Shown here piece by piece: positions 1 to 9,026 of a stretch of 64,000 nucleotides of DNA. The position numbers were made by a program, and so were the translations under genes. Where the stretch lies: the NCBI GenBank assembly GCA_000309945.1, contig CM001633.1, positions 3,250,199 to 3,314,198 of the forward strand, in the 5' to 3' direction. Below the pieces are notes generated by a model. That model ran no database searches and had not been told where the DNA came from. It saw nothing but the letters and a program-made list of their open reading frames with translations. Each line of letters begins with the position of its first letter. Positions within the stretch are counted from its first letter, which is position 1. Origin of the DNA: Leptolyngbyaceae cyanobacterium JSC-12. GTDB taxonomy: Bacteria > Cyanobacteriota > Cyanobacteriia > Leptolyngbyales > Leptolyngbyaceae.

Positions 1-1
1 G

Positions 2-547
2 CCCGTGATGATCGCAGCGAACCGTCTTATGGTAGAGCGCATGGATGCTTTGGGCATGGATTACCCATTGCATTTAGGGGTGACCGAGGCAGGTGATGGA
101 GAATACGGTCGGATTAAATCCACTGCTGGGATTGGAACTCTCTTAGCAGAGGGGATTGGTGACACAATTCGGGTTTCGTTGACGGAAGCACCCGAAAAAG
201 AAATTCCAGTTTGCTACGGCATCTTACAGGCTCTGGGATTGCGACGCACGATGGTTGAGTATGTCGCCTGCCCCTCCTGCGGACGCACCCTCTTCAATCT
301 TGAAGAAGTGTTGCATAAAGTTCGAGAAGCAACAAAGCATCTGACTGGGCTGAACATCGCCGTTATGGGTTGCATTGTCAACGGTCCTGGCGAAATGGCA
401 GATGCCGACTATGGCTATGTTGGCAAGCAAGCAGGCTACATTTCTCTCTACCGGGGGCGGGAAGAGATCAAACGGGTACCTGAAGAGGAAGGTGTTCAAG
501 AGTTAATTAACTTGATTAAGAGCGATGGACTCTGGATTGATCCTTAA
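2..547 (+). CDS. ispG: 4-hydroxy-3-methylbut-2-enyl diphosphate synthase, C-terminal part (IspG/GcpE)
   Basis: This is the 3' part of a gene that starts before the window. IspG reduces methylerythritol cyclodiphosphate to HMBPP in the MEP isoprenoid pathway in the cytosol, using a [4Fe-4S] cluster. The C-terminal domain shows the cluster ligands: a CPSCGRTLF motif and the [16 protein letters not shown] motif, both hallmarks of the family. The reading frame is open from the window edge, so the GTG and ATG near base 5 are internal codons. A Ctp protease gene follows 79 bases downstream on the same strand, a neighbourhood I remember from other cyanobacteria. Identification is secure; only the N-terminal part is missing from view. 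Confidence 0.96.
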   Translation, partial: PVMIAANRLMVERMDALGMDYPLHLGVTEAGDGEYGRIKSTAGIGTLLAEGIGDTIRVSLTEAPEKEIPVCYGILQALGLRRTMVEYVACPSCGRTLFNLEEVLHKVREATKHLTGLNIAVMGCIVNGPGEMADADYGYVGKQAGYISLYRGREEIKRVPEEEGVQELINLIKSDGLWIDP

Positions 548-626
548 CAGAGTTTGCCTGGCTGGAACGAATTGCCTGTGCTAGATTGGGCATAATCTCC
601 GTAGTCACTTCTCTAAGTTTATTGAC

Positions 627-1994
627 ATGGCTATTAACAAACGCGGGCTTGTCCTTGGTGCAACAGCAGTTGCCGTTTCTACAGTTGCGATCGCCGGTAC
701 CGGATTGCATTTTTATCGAGGGCAAGCCTTTTTGCGTAGCGACTCTAAAGAAGTTGCTGACCCAGGAGCGCTGCAGCCGATGTCTGTCTTATCTTTGCAG
801 GCATTCTTTCGTCAAAGTCCTAAAGAATTAGTTGATGAAGTCTGGCAAATTATCGACCGCACATACGTAGATGCTACCTTTAACCAGGTGGACTGGAAGA
901 AGACACGCACTGAATATTTGAAGCGGAACTACACCAGCCGGGAGGATGCCTACAAAGCGATCCGTGAGATGTTGAAGAAGCTGAATGACCCCTACACTCG
1001 CTTCATGGATCCACAAGAGTTCCGCAATATGCAGATTGATACGTCTGGTGAGTTGACAGGGGTTGGTATTCAGCTTGCGGCTGACGAAAAGACCAAGAAA
1101 TTGACAGTAATTGCGCCGATTGAAGATTCTCCAGCCTTTGCAGCCGGAATTTTAGCCAAAGACATCATCCTCAAAATCGACGATAAGAGCACTGAAGGGA
1201 TGGATGTGAACAAAGCTGTGACGCTGATTCGGGGACCCGTCGGGACTCAAGTTAAACTTACTATTCAACGGGGTGACAAGCAGATTGATTACGTCATCAA
1301 ACGGGCAAAGATTGAGATTCATCCAGTGCGGGTGAGTGAGCAACAAACTCCTCAAGGGAAAGTTGGCTATATTCGCCTAGTGCAATTCAGTGCAAATGCC
1401 CCAGCGGATATGCAGAAAGCGATTGAGAAACTGGAAAAACAGCAAGTGGCTGGCTATATTCTGGATTTGCGAGGAAATCCGGGGGGGTTGCTATACACCA
1501 GTGTTGACATTGCCCGGATGTGGCTTCAGAAAGGAGCAATTGTTTCAACGGTCAATCGTCAAGGAGAACAAGATCGCGAACGCGCTAATGGACGGGCATT
1601 AACCAATAAGCCACTGGTTATTTTGGTGGATGGTGGTTCTGCCAGCGCTAGTGAAATTTTGTCAGGCGCATTGCAAGACAATCGGCGTGCAGTGTTAGTT
1701 GGAACCAAGACCTTTGGTAAAGGATTGGTGCAATCAGTTCGGAGTGTGGGAGATAATTGTGGACTGGCTGTGACGATCGCGAAATACCTGACTCCAAGTG
1801 GACGCGATATTAACAAGCACGGCATTAATCCAGATATTTCTGTGCAACTGACTGAAGCTCAACGCAAAGAATTGAGTGCAAATCGCGATAAAGTCGGTAC
1901 TCCTGAAGATCCTCAATTTGCGAAAGCGCTAGAAGTGCTAGGTCAAAAAATTGTTGAGTTTCGGCAATCTCCCCGAGCAGGTGTTACTCAGTAG
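627..1994 (+). CDS. ctpC: Carboxyl-terminal processing protease (S41 family, Ctp)
   Basis: A 455-residue periplasmic or lumenal serine protease that trims C-termini of proteins. A hydrophobic N-terminal segment (about residues 7-27) is a signal peptide or anchor. It is followed by a helical region, a PDZ domain (about 140-220) and the S41 catalytic domain. The catalytic Ser/Lys dyad fits S340 in GGSASASEI and K365 in TFGKG, with the 25-residue spacing known for plant D1 protease. The conserved LRGNPGG strand is at about 281-287. Cyanobacteria have CtpA (D1 processing), CtpB and CtpC. I favour CtpC from the N-terminal sequence and from remembered position next to ispG, but the paralogue assignment is inference. 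No key residue is missing. Confidence 0.9.
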   Translation: MAINKRGLVLGATAVAVSTVAIAGTGLHFYRGQAFLRSDSKEVADPGALQPMSVLSLQAFFRQSPKELVDEVWQIIDRTYVDATFNQVDWKKTRTEYLKRNYTSREDAYKAIREMLKKLNDPYTRFMDPQEFRNMQIDTSGELTGVGIQLAADEKTKKLTVIAPIEDSPAFAAGILAKDIILKIDDKSTEGMDVNKAVTLIRGPVGTQVKLTIQRGDKQIDYVIKRAKIEIHPVRVSEQQTPQGKVGYIRLVQFSANAPADMQKAIEKLEKQQVAGYILDLRGNPGGLLYTSVDIARMWLQKGAIVSTVNRQGEQDRERANGRALTNKPLVILVDGGSASASEILSGALQDNRRAVLVGTKTFGKGLVQSVRSVGDNCGLAVTIAKYLTPSGRDINKHGINPDISVQLTEAQRKELSANRDKVGTPEDPQFAKALEVLGQKIVEFRQSPRAGVTQ

Positions 1995-2025
1995 CTAAGA
2001 GCTAGCAAAGCCCCTGGCTAGTTCA

Positions 2026-2226
2026 TCAAGCTGGCTCACACTTGCCTGCTCGGATTAGTCCAACGCGGCGAGCGATCGCTTCAGCTTGAGAATTAAATGG
2101 ACCCCATTTCTCTGCAGGCTCTGTTGGTGAATTGTCTACATTACTGATTTGAAGCTGACTTGCAGACAACACGGTGCATTGGCCATTTGTCAGCTTAATG
2201 ACGTACCATTCTTCAGTCTTGCTCAT
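2026..2226 (-). CDS. Small conserved cyanobacterial protein of unknown function
   Basis: A 66-residue protein with no signal peptide or membrane segment. It starts MSKTEEWYVIKLTNG and has a conserved-looking C-terminal block, EKWGPFNSQAEAIARRVGLI, resembling small hypothetical proteins I remember from many cyanobacteria. Two cysteines (in GQCTV and GKCEP) are present without a metal-binding pattern. It is convergent with the Ctp gene (31 bases between the ends) and stands alone on its strand. I do not recognise a function. Confidence 0.7.
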   Translation of the reverse strand: MSKTEEWYVIKLTNGQCTVLSASQLQISNVDNSPTEPAEKWGPFNSQAEAIARRVGLIRAGKCEPA

Positions 2227-2539
2227 CTTGTTTAGTGCTTGGAAGTCGCTTTCAATAGGTTTTTAGGGTTGTTCCTGAAGCGTTTTTGCATCAGTTGATA
2301 TACTAAAAGTCAAGTGCTTTAGTCTAAAGCAATAGGCTAACTGTTGCCTCAAAAGCTTTTGGCAATAGTTTTAATTGAATCATTGCAGGTTTTGGCGGCA
2401 CTCAGTTCAGCGAAGTAGCTTAATCCAATTGGCATCAGGGGATTGAATTATTTGTTCAAAGGCAATTGTGTGTTGGTACGCAAAAGCATGTGGATTTTTG
2501 ATTTAGGAAATCTCTACATCAGGTATTCCTGAGGTTTTT
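2227..2539. other. Intergenic region between divergent genes, with a hairpin before the 2540 gene
   Basis: About 310 A+T-rich bases separate two divergent genes and should hold both promoters. I see no additional gene. A small perfect hairpin, TCAGG-TATT-CCTGA, lies at 2519-2532 and overlaps the probable ribosome binding site GAGG (2531-2534), five bases before the ATG at 2540. It could affect translation of that gene, but the stem is only 5 bp. Confidence 0.4.
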
Positions 2540-2971
2540 ATGCAAGACCATCAACATTCTTATCGGCATTCTGAAGAGCCTACATCCTTTCCTCGCAAAA
2601 AGAGACTGGGTGGTTACCTGGTTGAAGCAGGGTTGTTAACACCTGCTCAAGTTGATGTGGCGTTGAATGACCAAAAGATGACAGGAATGCGATTTGGCGA
2701 AATTTTAGCTGCACGGGGTTGGGTAAAGCAACAAACAATTGAATATTTAATGCAAAAGGTGATTTTGCCTGAACAAGAATCTATGCGAAACCAGCAGGAA
2801 AGTCATGAACGCGATGCAAAGCTGGTGAGAAATAAGCAGGTCGAGGAGTCGCCAATGCTTCAGGATAATGAACTGGCTCCGATTGAGCAATCCCTTCACC
2901 GAGAATTGCCCAACTCAAAACCAGTCCCTTCAGTGACTTCATCTGAGGATGAGGTGAGCTGGGTTGGATAG
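2540..2971 (+). CDS. Small protein with a GspE/MshE N-terminal-like domain
   Basis: A 143-residue soluble protein. Residues of about 22-75 (LGGYLVEAGLLTPAQVDVAL, then RFGEILAARGWV) match the pattern of the N-terminal domain of type II secretion/type IV pilus ATPases (GspE/PilB/MshE N-terminal), a module that binds c-di-GMP in some members. No ATPase domain follows; the rest is a polar, probably disordered tail ending EVSWVG. The start is supported by GAGG five bases upstream of the ATG. The domain call is from memory of the family pattern; nucleotide binding is only a possibility. Confidence 0.65.
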   Translation: MQDHQHSYRHSEEPTSFPRKKRLGGYLVEAGLLTPAQVDVALNDQKMTGMRFGEILAARGWVKQQTIEYLMQKVILPEQESMRNQQESHERDAKLVRNKQVEESPMLQDNELAPIEQSLHRELPNSKPVPSVTSSEDEVSWVG

Positions 2972-2981
2972 AATCCTTTGT

Positions 2982-3896
2982 CTAGCCCAATATCCATAAC
3001 CAGATTGGTAGGGTTGCCAGTAAGGTTAAGCATCCTACGGCGATCGCGGTTACTGCCATGTCTGGGTCTAGCTCATAGGCTTCTGAGATAACTAGCGTTG
3101 CAAAAGCAGGGGGCATTGCCATTTGGAGCAAAATGACCCGGTGTATCTCTCCAGTAATATTGGCCAGTCGCAGGCAACTGCCTACAAGCAGCGGCACACA
3201 CAGCATTTTGATCATTAAACTTAAGGTGGCAGGCTGAATATTCTTGAAAGAGGTCAGTTGGCTTAGCCGTATCCCAATTAGCACCAGCGACAGTGAAACC
3301 ATCATCCAGGCAAAGGTTTGCAAGCTAGCATCGACCCAACTGGGCAAGGGAATGTCGCGTCCTACTAATCCAACCCCGAAGCTCCACAAAGCAGGATTGC
3401 CTGCCAACGTGGGAATTGACTGCCACCAGCGGTATCCTGCTTGTTTTGAGCGTGCAGCTAGAGCTACGCCTAACCCATAGGCACCAGGTGTTGAACCTAG
3501 CAGGTCATAAAACACGGCCCAGGCGAAGTATTCCGGTCCAACTAGAATGAGTGAAACGGGGAAGCCGATATAGCCTGTATTGCCCACCATTGAGGTGAGC
3601 ATAAAGCTAGTTTGAGTGTGAGGCTGCCAGCGCGATCGCGTTTGGTGCAAATACAGTCTTGCCAGCGTCATTCCCAGCAAAATTGCAACCCAGGCGGTAG
3701 TAGGTGCTATCCATAGTGCCCAGGAAATTTGAGCATGGCGCAAAAATGCCCCAATCCCAATTGGGACACCCACCCAAAATAAACTCTTGCCTAGATATTT
3801 AGGGATTGCAGCAGGTAAGAATTTGCCAATGAGCCAGCCGAGGCTTGTCCAGCCAGTTAGAGGCAGATAGATTGCAAGGAGTTTAGAGAGGAGCAT
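2982..3896 (-). CDS. AEC-family (auxin efflux carrier-like) membrane transporter
   Basis: A 304-residue, very hydrophobic protein with about 8-10 predicted membrane helices, starting MLLSKLLAIYLPLTGW. The length, the N-terminal GKFLPAAIPKYLGKSLFWVG region and the C-terminal MPPAFATLVISEAYELDPD segment fit the AEC family of permeases (related to bacterial malonate/organic-acid carriers and plant PIN/PILS proteins). The substrate cannot be told from sequence. It is convergent with the 2540 gene (10 bases between the ends). No Shine-Dalgarno sequence is obvious before the ATG. Confidence 0.85.
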   Translation of the reverse strand: MLLSKLLAIYLPLTGWTSLGWLIGKFLPAAIPKYLGKSLFWVGVPIGIGAFLRHAQISWALWIAPTTAWVAILLGMTLARLYLHQTRSRWQPHTQTSFMLTSMVGNTGYIGFPVSLILVGPEYFAWAVFYDLLGSTPGAYGLGVALAARSKQAGYRWWQSIPTLAGNPALWSFGVGLVGRDIPLPSWVDASLQTFAWMMVSLSLVLIGIRLSQLTSFKNIQPATLSLMIKMLCVPLLVGSCLRLANITGEIHRVILLQMAMPPAFATLVISEAYELDPDMAVTAIAVGCLTLLATLPIWLWILG

Positions 3897-4028
3897 GGAG
3901 GGATGGGGAAGAATGGGTTTCCGGGTATGAGGGTAGGGTGGAATCTGGAAAATTGCTGTGCGGCTCAGGGGCGGAATGTTAAGATGTTGCTCGACGGACG
4001 CAAGTGTGGTCGAGAACAGGAGTGAGAC

Positions 4029-4844
4029 TTGGATAAGGTTACTACACCCGATGGTTCAATCAATTCGATCTCTCGTGAAATGGATGATATTCCGATCGCT
4101 CAGCGAGAAACTCCTGCGGTTGTGCCAACATCAAAATTCAAAAAGTCCTACTTAATCGGGGGCTTGGCGGCAGTTGGTACAGTTGCCTTAGCAACAGGTG
4201 CCTTTGTTTCAGTGCAGCTTCAGCGATCGCAAATTTCGTCTGCCAGTATGGCATCAGTTGTTGCGAAATCAGGGAATGCAACCGCTTCTCCTGCTCCCGT
4301 TGCTAGTCCAGCGTCAAAAAATCCAGTTGAAGATACGGTTTTAGGACACTACCGTTATCCAGAAGCACCTCAATCGTCTCTAGTGCCTATCGTTGCTGAT
4401 GGCAGTATTAAAATGCGTAAAACTGCTGCCAAAGCGTATCAGGAGATGGAGGCGGCAGCGCGGCGAGATGGAGTTATTTTGGTGCCTATTTCTGGGTTTC
4501 GATCACTGACGGATCAGAATTATTTGTTTTTTGGCAAGAAGGCAGAACGCGGGCAGGCGACGTCTGAGCGGGCAAAGGTGAGTGCACCTCCAGGCTACAG
4601 CGAACATCACACAGGCTACGCGATCGATATCGGGGATGGAAATGCGCCTGCAACCCATCTCAGCCCAGCATTTGAAAATACAGCAGCGTTCAAATGGCTA
4701 AAGGCAAATGCAGCGTTTTACAGCTTTGAACTTTCTTTCCCGGAGGGAAACCTGCAGGGGGTAATGTATGAACCCTGGCATTGGCGCTATGTAGGCGATA
4801 GTCATAGTCTGGAAACCTTCTTCAAAGCTCGCCCCAAAAAATAG
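4029..4844 (+). CDS. D-alanyl-D-alanine carboxypeptidase family protein (M15B, VanY-like)
   Basis: A 271-residue, membrane-anchored zinc peptidase that should cleave terminal D-Ala from peptidoglycan stem peptides in the periplasm. A cytoplasmic N-terminus of about 40 residues precedes one membrane helix (about 42-62), a proline/alanine-rich linker, and the M15 domain. Zinc ligands are visible as SEHHTGYAID (H193, D200) and EPWHWRY (H251), with the usual ISGFRS motif before them. The start is a TTG at 4029, supported by AGGAG at 4018-4022; the next in-frame ATG (encoded Met18) would lose part of the N-terminus but not the anchor. Confidence 0.9.
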   Translation: MDKVTTPDGSINSISREMDDIPIAQRETPAVVPTSKFKKSYLIGGLAAVGTVALATGAFVSVQLQRSQISSASMASVVAKSGNATASPAPVASPASKNPVEDTVLGHYRYPEAPQSSLVPIVADGSIKMRKTAAKAYQEMEAAARRDGVILVPISGFRSLTDQNYLFFGKKAERGQATSERAKVSAPPGYSEHHTGYAIDIGDGNAPATHLSPAFENTAAFKWLKANAAFYSFELSFPEGNLQGVMYEPWHWRYVGDSHSLETFFKARPKK

Positions 4845-4896
4845 TGCAAAGTGCCAAAAGAATAGGGGATAGTGAATAAAGTGATTCACGATTTCC

Positions 4897-5586
4897 ATGA
4901 ACCAACTTTCCCTGAATCTTGTTGCCATTTCAGTGTTTGTTATGACTATGTCAGCGCTGTTGGGACCGTTGATTGATTTGTCTCCGGTTGTGCCAGCGAT
5001 CGCGACGGCTAGCATTCTGGGCTTGGCTGCAGTAGACACGTTTAACTGGCAGGGAAAAGGTTCTACACTCCTGCTGGACAGATTAGCAGGGTTTTCAGCA
5101 GATCACCGCGATCGCGTAGTGCGGCATGAAGCTGGACACTTTCTCGTTGCCCATCAGCTCAACATTCCCGTCACTGGCTACACCCTCAACGCCTGGGAAT
5201 CTTTTCGACGGGGGCAAGCTGGACAAGGGGGCGTGCAGTTTAATACGCAGGAACTGGATGCTGAACTGCAACAGGGTACTTTGTCCGCTCACTTGCTCGA
5301 TCGCTACTGCACGATTTGGATGGCAGGAGCCGCTGCTGAACATTTGACCTATGGCAACGTGCAAGGGGGAACGGATGATTTTCAAAAATTACGACTGATT
5401 TTAAGTCGCTTGCAATTTTCACCTGCTGCGATTCAACAAAAAGAGCGATGGGCAGCCCTGCAAGCAAAAACCTTATTGCAAGAGCATTGGGAAACTTATG
5501 AGTCCTTGATTGCCGCCATGCAGCGGCGTGCTTCGGTCGAAGAATGCTTGCAGGTTTTAGAGCAGCGACCTGCTACTGAGTCATGA
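4897..5586 (+). CDS. Stand-alone M41-like (FtsH-type) metalloprotease domain protein
   Basis: A 229-residue protein with two N-terminal hydrophobic stretches (about residues 5-25 and 28-45), then a domain resembling the peptidase part of FtsH. The zinc motif is intact as VRHEAGHFLVAHQL (H77, E78, H81), and GGTDDFQK (D160/D161) sits where FtsH has its third, acidic zinc ligand. No AAA+ ATPase module is present, so it cannot unfold substrates like FtsH. Such orphan domains occur in cyanobacteria and plastids, where they may be accessory or ATP-independent. It lies 52 bases after the carboxypeptidase gene and may be cotranscribed. The function is unproven. Confidence 0.8.
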   Translation: MNQLSLNLVAISVFVMTMSALLGPLIDLSPVVPAIATASILGLAAVDTFNWQGKGSTLLLDRLAGFSADHRDRVVRHEAGHFLVAHQLNIPVTGYTLNAWESFRRGQAGQGGVQFNTQELDAELQQGTLSAHLLDRYCTIWMAGAAAEHLTYGNVQGGTDDFQKLRLILSRLQFSPAAIQQKERWAALQAKTLLQEHWETYESLIAAMQRRASVEECLQVLEQRPATES

Positions 5587-5764
5587 GGAATTGGAATCAA
5601 ACGTTGCGCAAATCTCGTCTCGCTTTTGAAAAGAGCGGTAAAGTGAATTAAGTAAAATTGTAACCATTGCTGATTGCTCACTTCGCCAGTCAACTTAGTT
5701 CAGCTTTAAACTGAATGAGGCAGTAAATAAACAGTGAACAAAGAAGTCAAGCTTGAGGGAGTTT

Positions 5765-6169
5765 ATGACAATGCACACCATGGTAGTAACAGCAAAATCT
5801 ATGTCTCGTGCTGTGGTCGGCATAATCTTAGGAACTGGGTTGCTGGTATCGGTGGCTCAATTGCCAACTATTGCTCAAACTACTCGACCCAGCCCGCTTG
5901 AAGATTTGCAAACGAAAGATGGTACCGACTTTTTCAACGGTCGTGGCAATGGCCAGGCAAGTAGCGTTATGAACTTTATCCAAAATGCGATCATTGGAAC
6001 GCCTCGCAGTTCGGAAGAATTTGCTGCTGATCAACAAGAAAACTTTAATGAAGCAACGGCTCGCTTCCGGCAGCAGCAAGCGGAACGGTTGCGCAAACAG
6101 CAACTTCAGACAACTCCCAATTTACAGGTGACTCCCCTGCCAGCGAGGGTATCTCCTGCAACTCCTTAG
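5765..6169 (+). CDS. Secreted or periplasmic protein of unknown function
   Basis: About 134 residues. A signal peptide (hydrophobic core about VVGIILGTGLLVSVAQL, then likely cleavage after TIAQ) is followed by a mature region of about 100 residues. That region holds a PSPLEDLQTKDGTDFFNGRG motif and a Gln/Arg-rich helical stretch with proline at the end. The ATG at 5765 or 5771 is preferred over an upstream in-frame TTG (5753), because the AGGGAG sequence at 5756-5761 would then act as ribosome binding site. I do not recognise a family; similar small exported proteins are common in cyanobacteria. It is convergent with the kinase-receptor gene. Confidence 0.65.
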   Translation: MTMHTMVVTAKSMSRAVVGIILGTGLLVSVAQLPTIAQTTRPSPLEDLQTKDGTDFFNGRGNGQASSVMNFIQNAIIGTPRSSEEFAADQQENFNEATARFRQQQAERLRKQQLQTTPNLQVTPLPARVSPATP

Positions 6170-6207
6170 AGACCGCATTTTTAGATACTGTTTAGATATT
6201 GCATTTT

Positions 6208-8586
6208 TCAATTGCTTTTGGCTGGTTTGAGGGGAAGAGGGACGAACTCGTATTGTTGTCCTTTACTCCCTGCGACAGGAGCGATTGTGACATAGGCAGG
6301 CGCTTTGTTGCGATCGCCTTCGGATTGAAAATTAACCATGCCTGTTGCGCCTGCTGCCTCAAAATCAGGGTGGGAGAGTGCACGTCTGATCCCTGTTCTG
6401 CTATTATCTTTGGCAATTCCTGCGGCAAGGGCTTGAGTAGCATCGTAGGCGAGGGCAGTCCGCCAGCTTGCTGCATTTTTCCGTCCCCAAACGGTTTGAA
6501 CATTTTGGAGAAAGGGTGAACCAGTCAAATCTACTGGAACAGCCAAGACCACGCCAACTGCTGCACTTCTACCAAATTTTGGCAGACTAGGATTAAACAT
6601 GCTGTCTCCGGCGAGCACTGGTAGTTTTCGATTGTTAACCTCAATCAAACGAATCGCTTTATCCATTACTTCAGTATTGGGTATGACGATGAGAATATCT
6701 GCTTTTTGCGCGATCGCCTGGCTGAAGCCTGCCTCTGGTTCAAAATCAGGACGAGCCAAATCTATCTCACCAACAACACGCGCATCTTTCACACCGCTAT
6801 AGATCAGTGCCCGCTCAATCTCCTGTTTTAAGGATTGGCTGTAGCGACTTTTAGAGTTGTGAAAAATCGCAGCCTTACGCTTTTTTAGATGATTTACCAT
6901 GTAATCTTTCAACGCATTTGCGGTTTGCTGATCACTAGGCATGGTGCGGAAGATGGAATTGCCTACGGTTGACAACTCCACAGCTGAACTAACAGGCGTG
7001 ACCATGACGATGCCCCGGTCCTGATAAATTTTGGCAGCGGCAAGGCTAGTATCGCTTGTCCCATGCCCAACGACTGCCAGAATTGCCGATTCGTTTACCA
7101 GTTTTTTGGCCACTTGCTCAGCCGCTTCCCGCTGGTTGCTATCGTCAGCAATCCACACTTTAAGAGGAACGCCGTTGATGCCACCAGCATGGTTAATTTC
7201 ATTCTGCGCCTGGGCGACTCCCCGCAAGAGTTCCAGTGCGGATGTGAGAGAGCCACTCAGAGGGGTGACAACAGCAATCGCGTGGGATTTGCCAGTGCCA
7301 ATTCGGGCATTGTTGAGATAGATTAACAGCTCTGGATCATCCAGATGAGCTTGCCGAGCAGCTTCTAAAATTGGAATTGCTTTGTCGTAATTGCCTGCTG
7401 CAAGGTGATCAATCGCTTCTTGCTTTTTGGGATCAATTTGCCACGTAATCAGGGATTTTTCGCCTGCACTAATGCGATCGCTGTTTGCCAGGTTGGTGGG
7501 TTGGTCATTTGCTGTGGGCAACGGCAAGATTGATTGGAAACCAGAATCTGAGAAGCTTCGCACCAAAATTGCAACAGCAAGGGTTCCTGCGATTGCTAAC
7601 CCAATTCGAGTCAGTGACCTGCTCGCAGGAAGGAGCGAGCGCGTCCTGGTTTGGCTGAGGGGTTCCATCAAACCAAGAGAGGTTTGCTCAGTGAGCGTTG
7701 TAATGCCTGAATTGTCTAAGGTTGGAGCAATGACTGTTTTGTTCGTGAGCAGTGTTGGTGCGGTTGCAATGACCTGACGCAAGGCATAGAGTGCATCACT
7801 AGCAGATTGATAGCGCTCGTTGCAGTGGTAGCGGGTCATTTTATCTAACACATCCGCCAAATCTGGACTGACGTTTCCGCGATCCCGCCAGATCACTTCT
7901 GAGGTGTTGTAGTCATGAGGGAGTTGGGCAGGATGCAACCCGGTTAACGCCTGAATGCCGACCATACCCAATGAATAAATATCACTGCAAAATCTCGGAC
8001 GCCCCATACACTGTTCACTAGCAGCATATCCAGAGGTGTAAACGGGCATACTGAGGCTGGTTTCGCCAGTTGCTTCGGCAATCGTATTGCCAATGAGCTT
8101 CACGGCACCAAAATCGATTAAAACCAACTTGCTGTCTTGACGGCGGCGGATCAAATTCGCAGGTTTGATATCTCGATGAATCACACCTTGAGCGTGCACA
8201 AATTCCAAAATACTCAGCACATCTTCTAGCACAGGAATCACTTCATCTTCTGGTATTGGACTGCCTCTTACCAGTTCTTCATTGAGCGAATGCCCTTCGA
8301 TAAATTCCTGGACCAGATAAAATTGATGGTTTTCTTCAAAATATGCCAGCAGTCGAGGAATCTGGTCATGCCTGCCGAGTTGTTCAAGGGTTTCTGCCTC
8401 CGCCTGGAACAACCGCCGTACCTGCTGCAAAATTGCTGAGTCCTGGCTGCTGAAGGTTAAGTGCTTCAATACACACCGAGGATTTCCTGGACGCTGGGTA
8501 TCCTCCGCAATGTAGGTATGACCAAACCCCCCGGAGCCTAGAACGTTGATAACCTTGTAGCGTGCACCGATCAGTTCGCCTATCAT
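6208..8586 (-). CDS. Serine/threonine protein kinase fused to a periplasmic amino-acid-type binding protein
   Basis: A single-chain membrane receptor kinase of about 792-795 residues. Numbering from the ATG at 8595, the Hanks-type kinase domain spans about 10-275 with GSGGFG, K44, HRDIKPAN (D142) and DFG (161-163) all present, so it should be active. A membrane helix (about 330-347) follows, then a short TPR-like stretch, then a branched-chain-amino-acid-type substrate-binding domain (Peripla_BP_6 fold, about 440-790; motifs SGSLTSALELLRGV, GHGTSD). The binding domain would face the periplasm and the kinase the cytoplasm. The second ATG (8586), giving MIGELIGARYKV, matches usual kinase starts better. 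Fusions of this kind are known in cyanobacteria; the ligand and targets are not. Confidence 0.9.
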   Translation of the reverse strand: MIGELIGARYKVINVLGSGGFGHTYIAEDTQRPGNPRCVLKHLTFSSQDSAILQQVRRLFQAEAETLEQLGRHDQIPRLLAYFEENHQFYLVQEFIEGHSLNEELVRGSPIPEDEVIPVLEDVLSILEFVHAQGVIHRDIKPANLIRRRQDSKLVLIDFGAVKLIGNTIAEATGETSLSMPVYTSGYAASEQCMGRPRFCSDIYSLGMVGIQALTGLHPAQLPHDYNTSEVIWRDRGNVSPDLADVLDKMTRYHCNERYQSASDALYALRQVIATAPTLLTNKTVIAPTLDNSGITTLTEQTSLGLMEPLSQTRTRSLLPASRSLTRIGLAIAGTLAVAILVRSFSDSGFQSILPLPTANDQPTNLANSDRISAGEKSLITWQIDPKKQEAIDHLAAGNYDKAIPILEAARQAHLDDPELLIYLNNARIGTGKSHAIAVVTPLSGSLTSALELLRGVAQAQNEINHAGGINGVPLKVWIADDSNQREAAEQVAKKLVNESAILAVVGHGTSDTSLAAAKIYQDRGIVMVTPVSSAVELSTVGNSIFRTMPSDQQTANALKDYMVNHLKKRKAAIFHNSKSRYSQSLKQEIERALIYSGVKDARVVGEIDLARPDFEPEAGFSQAIAQKADILIVIPNTEVMDKAIRLIEVNNRKLPVLAGDSMFNPSLPKFGRSAAVGVVLAVPVDLTGSPFLQNVQTVWGRKNAASWRTALAYDATQALAAGIAKDNSRTGIRRALSHPDFEAAGATGMVNFQSEGDRNKAPAYVTIAPVAGSKGQQYEFVPLPLKPAKSN

Positions 8587-8595
8587 TGCATTCAC

Positions 8596-9026
8596 GGAGC
8601 GCAGCAGAACTCTCTAGCCAGAAATGTGCAATTGTTACCTTTGACTCTATCGCGATGCTGCCTATCCTGCCAGACTTGGATTAACCAGGGGGTGATGGGA
8701 GCAGGGCGATCGCTTTGCTTCAGGGTCTAAGGAAGGGCAATTGTGATGATTGTAGTACTGAACCTTTGATCAGATTAAAACTGATTAAAATTGAGGACGC
8801 GATCGCTTGTCTGCAATCTGTGAATTAACAGCAAAACTAACAAAACTAAACAGTACAATCACCCGTCCATCATTTCCCACAAGGTTTCTCAACTGAAGAT
8901 AGTAGGATGTTTAAGGGTTTTCCAAAGGTGACATCTTCGTAGATCTGTTCTAGATCTGTTCAATTGGGACGCTGAAACCACTCCCCTCGAACCTGATCCC
9001 GTGAGAGGGCGGATCTTGGTGGGCTA
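8596..9026. other. Intergenic region upstream of the receptor kinase
   Basis: About 430 bases between two minus-strand kinase genes. It has HIP1 sites and A+T-rich stretches that could hold the promoter of the 6208-8586 gene. I found no open frame with protein-like composition, tRNA or hairpin terminator. A perfect tandem 11-mer, TAGATCTGTTC twice, occupies 8940-8961; its role is unknown. Confidence 0.4.

Noticed and set aside
8940-8961. Tandem 11-mer TAGATCTGTTC as a regulator binding site
   Set aside because: Only two copies, 350 bases from the nearest start codon; no further support.
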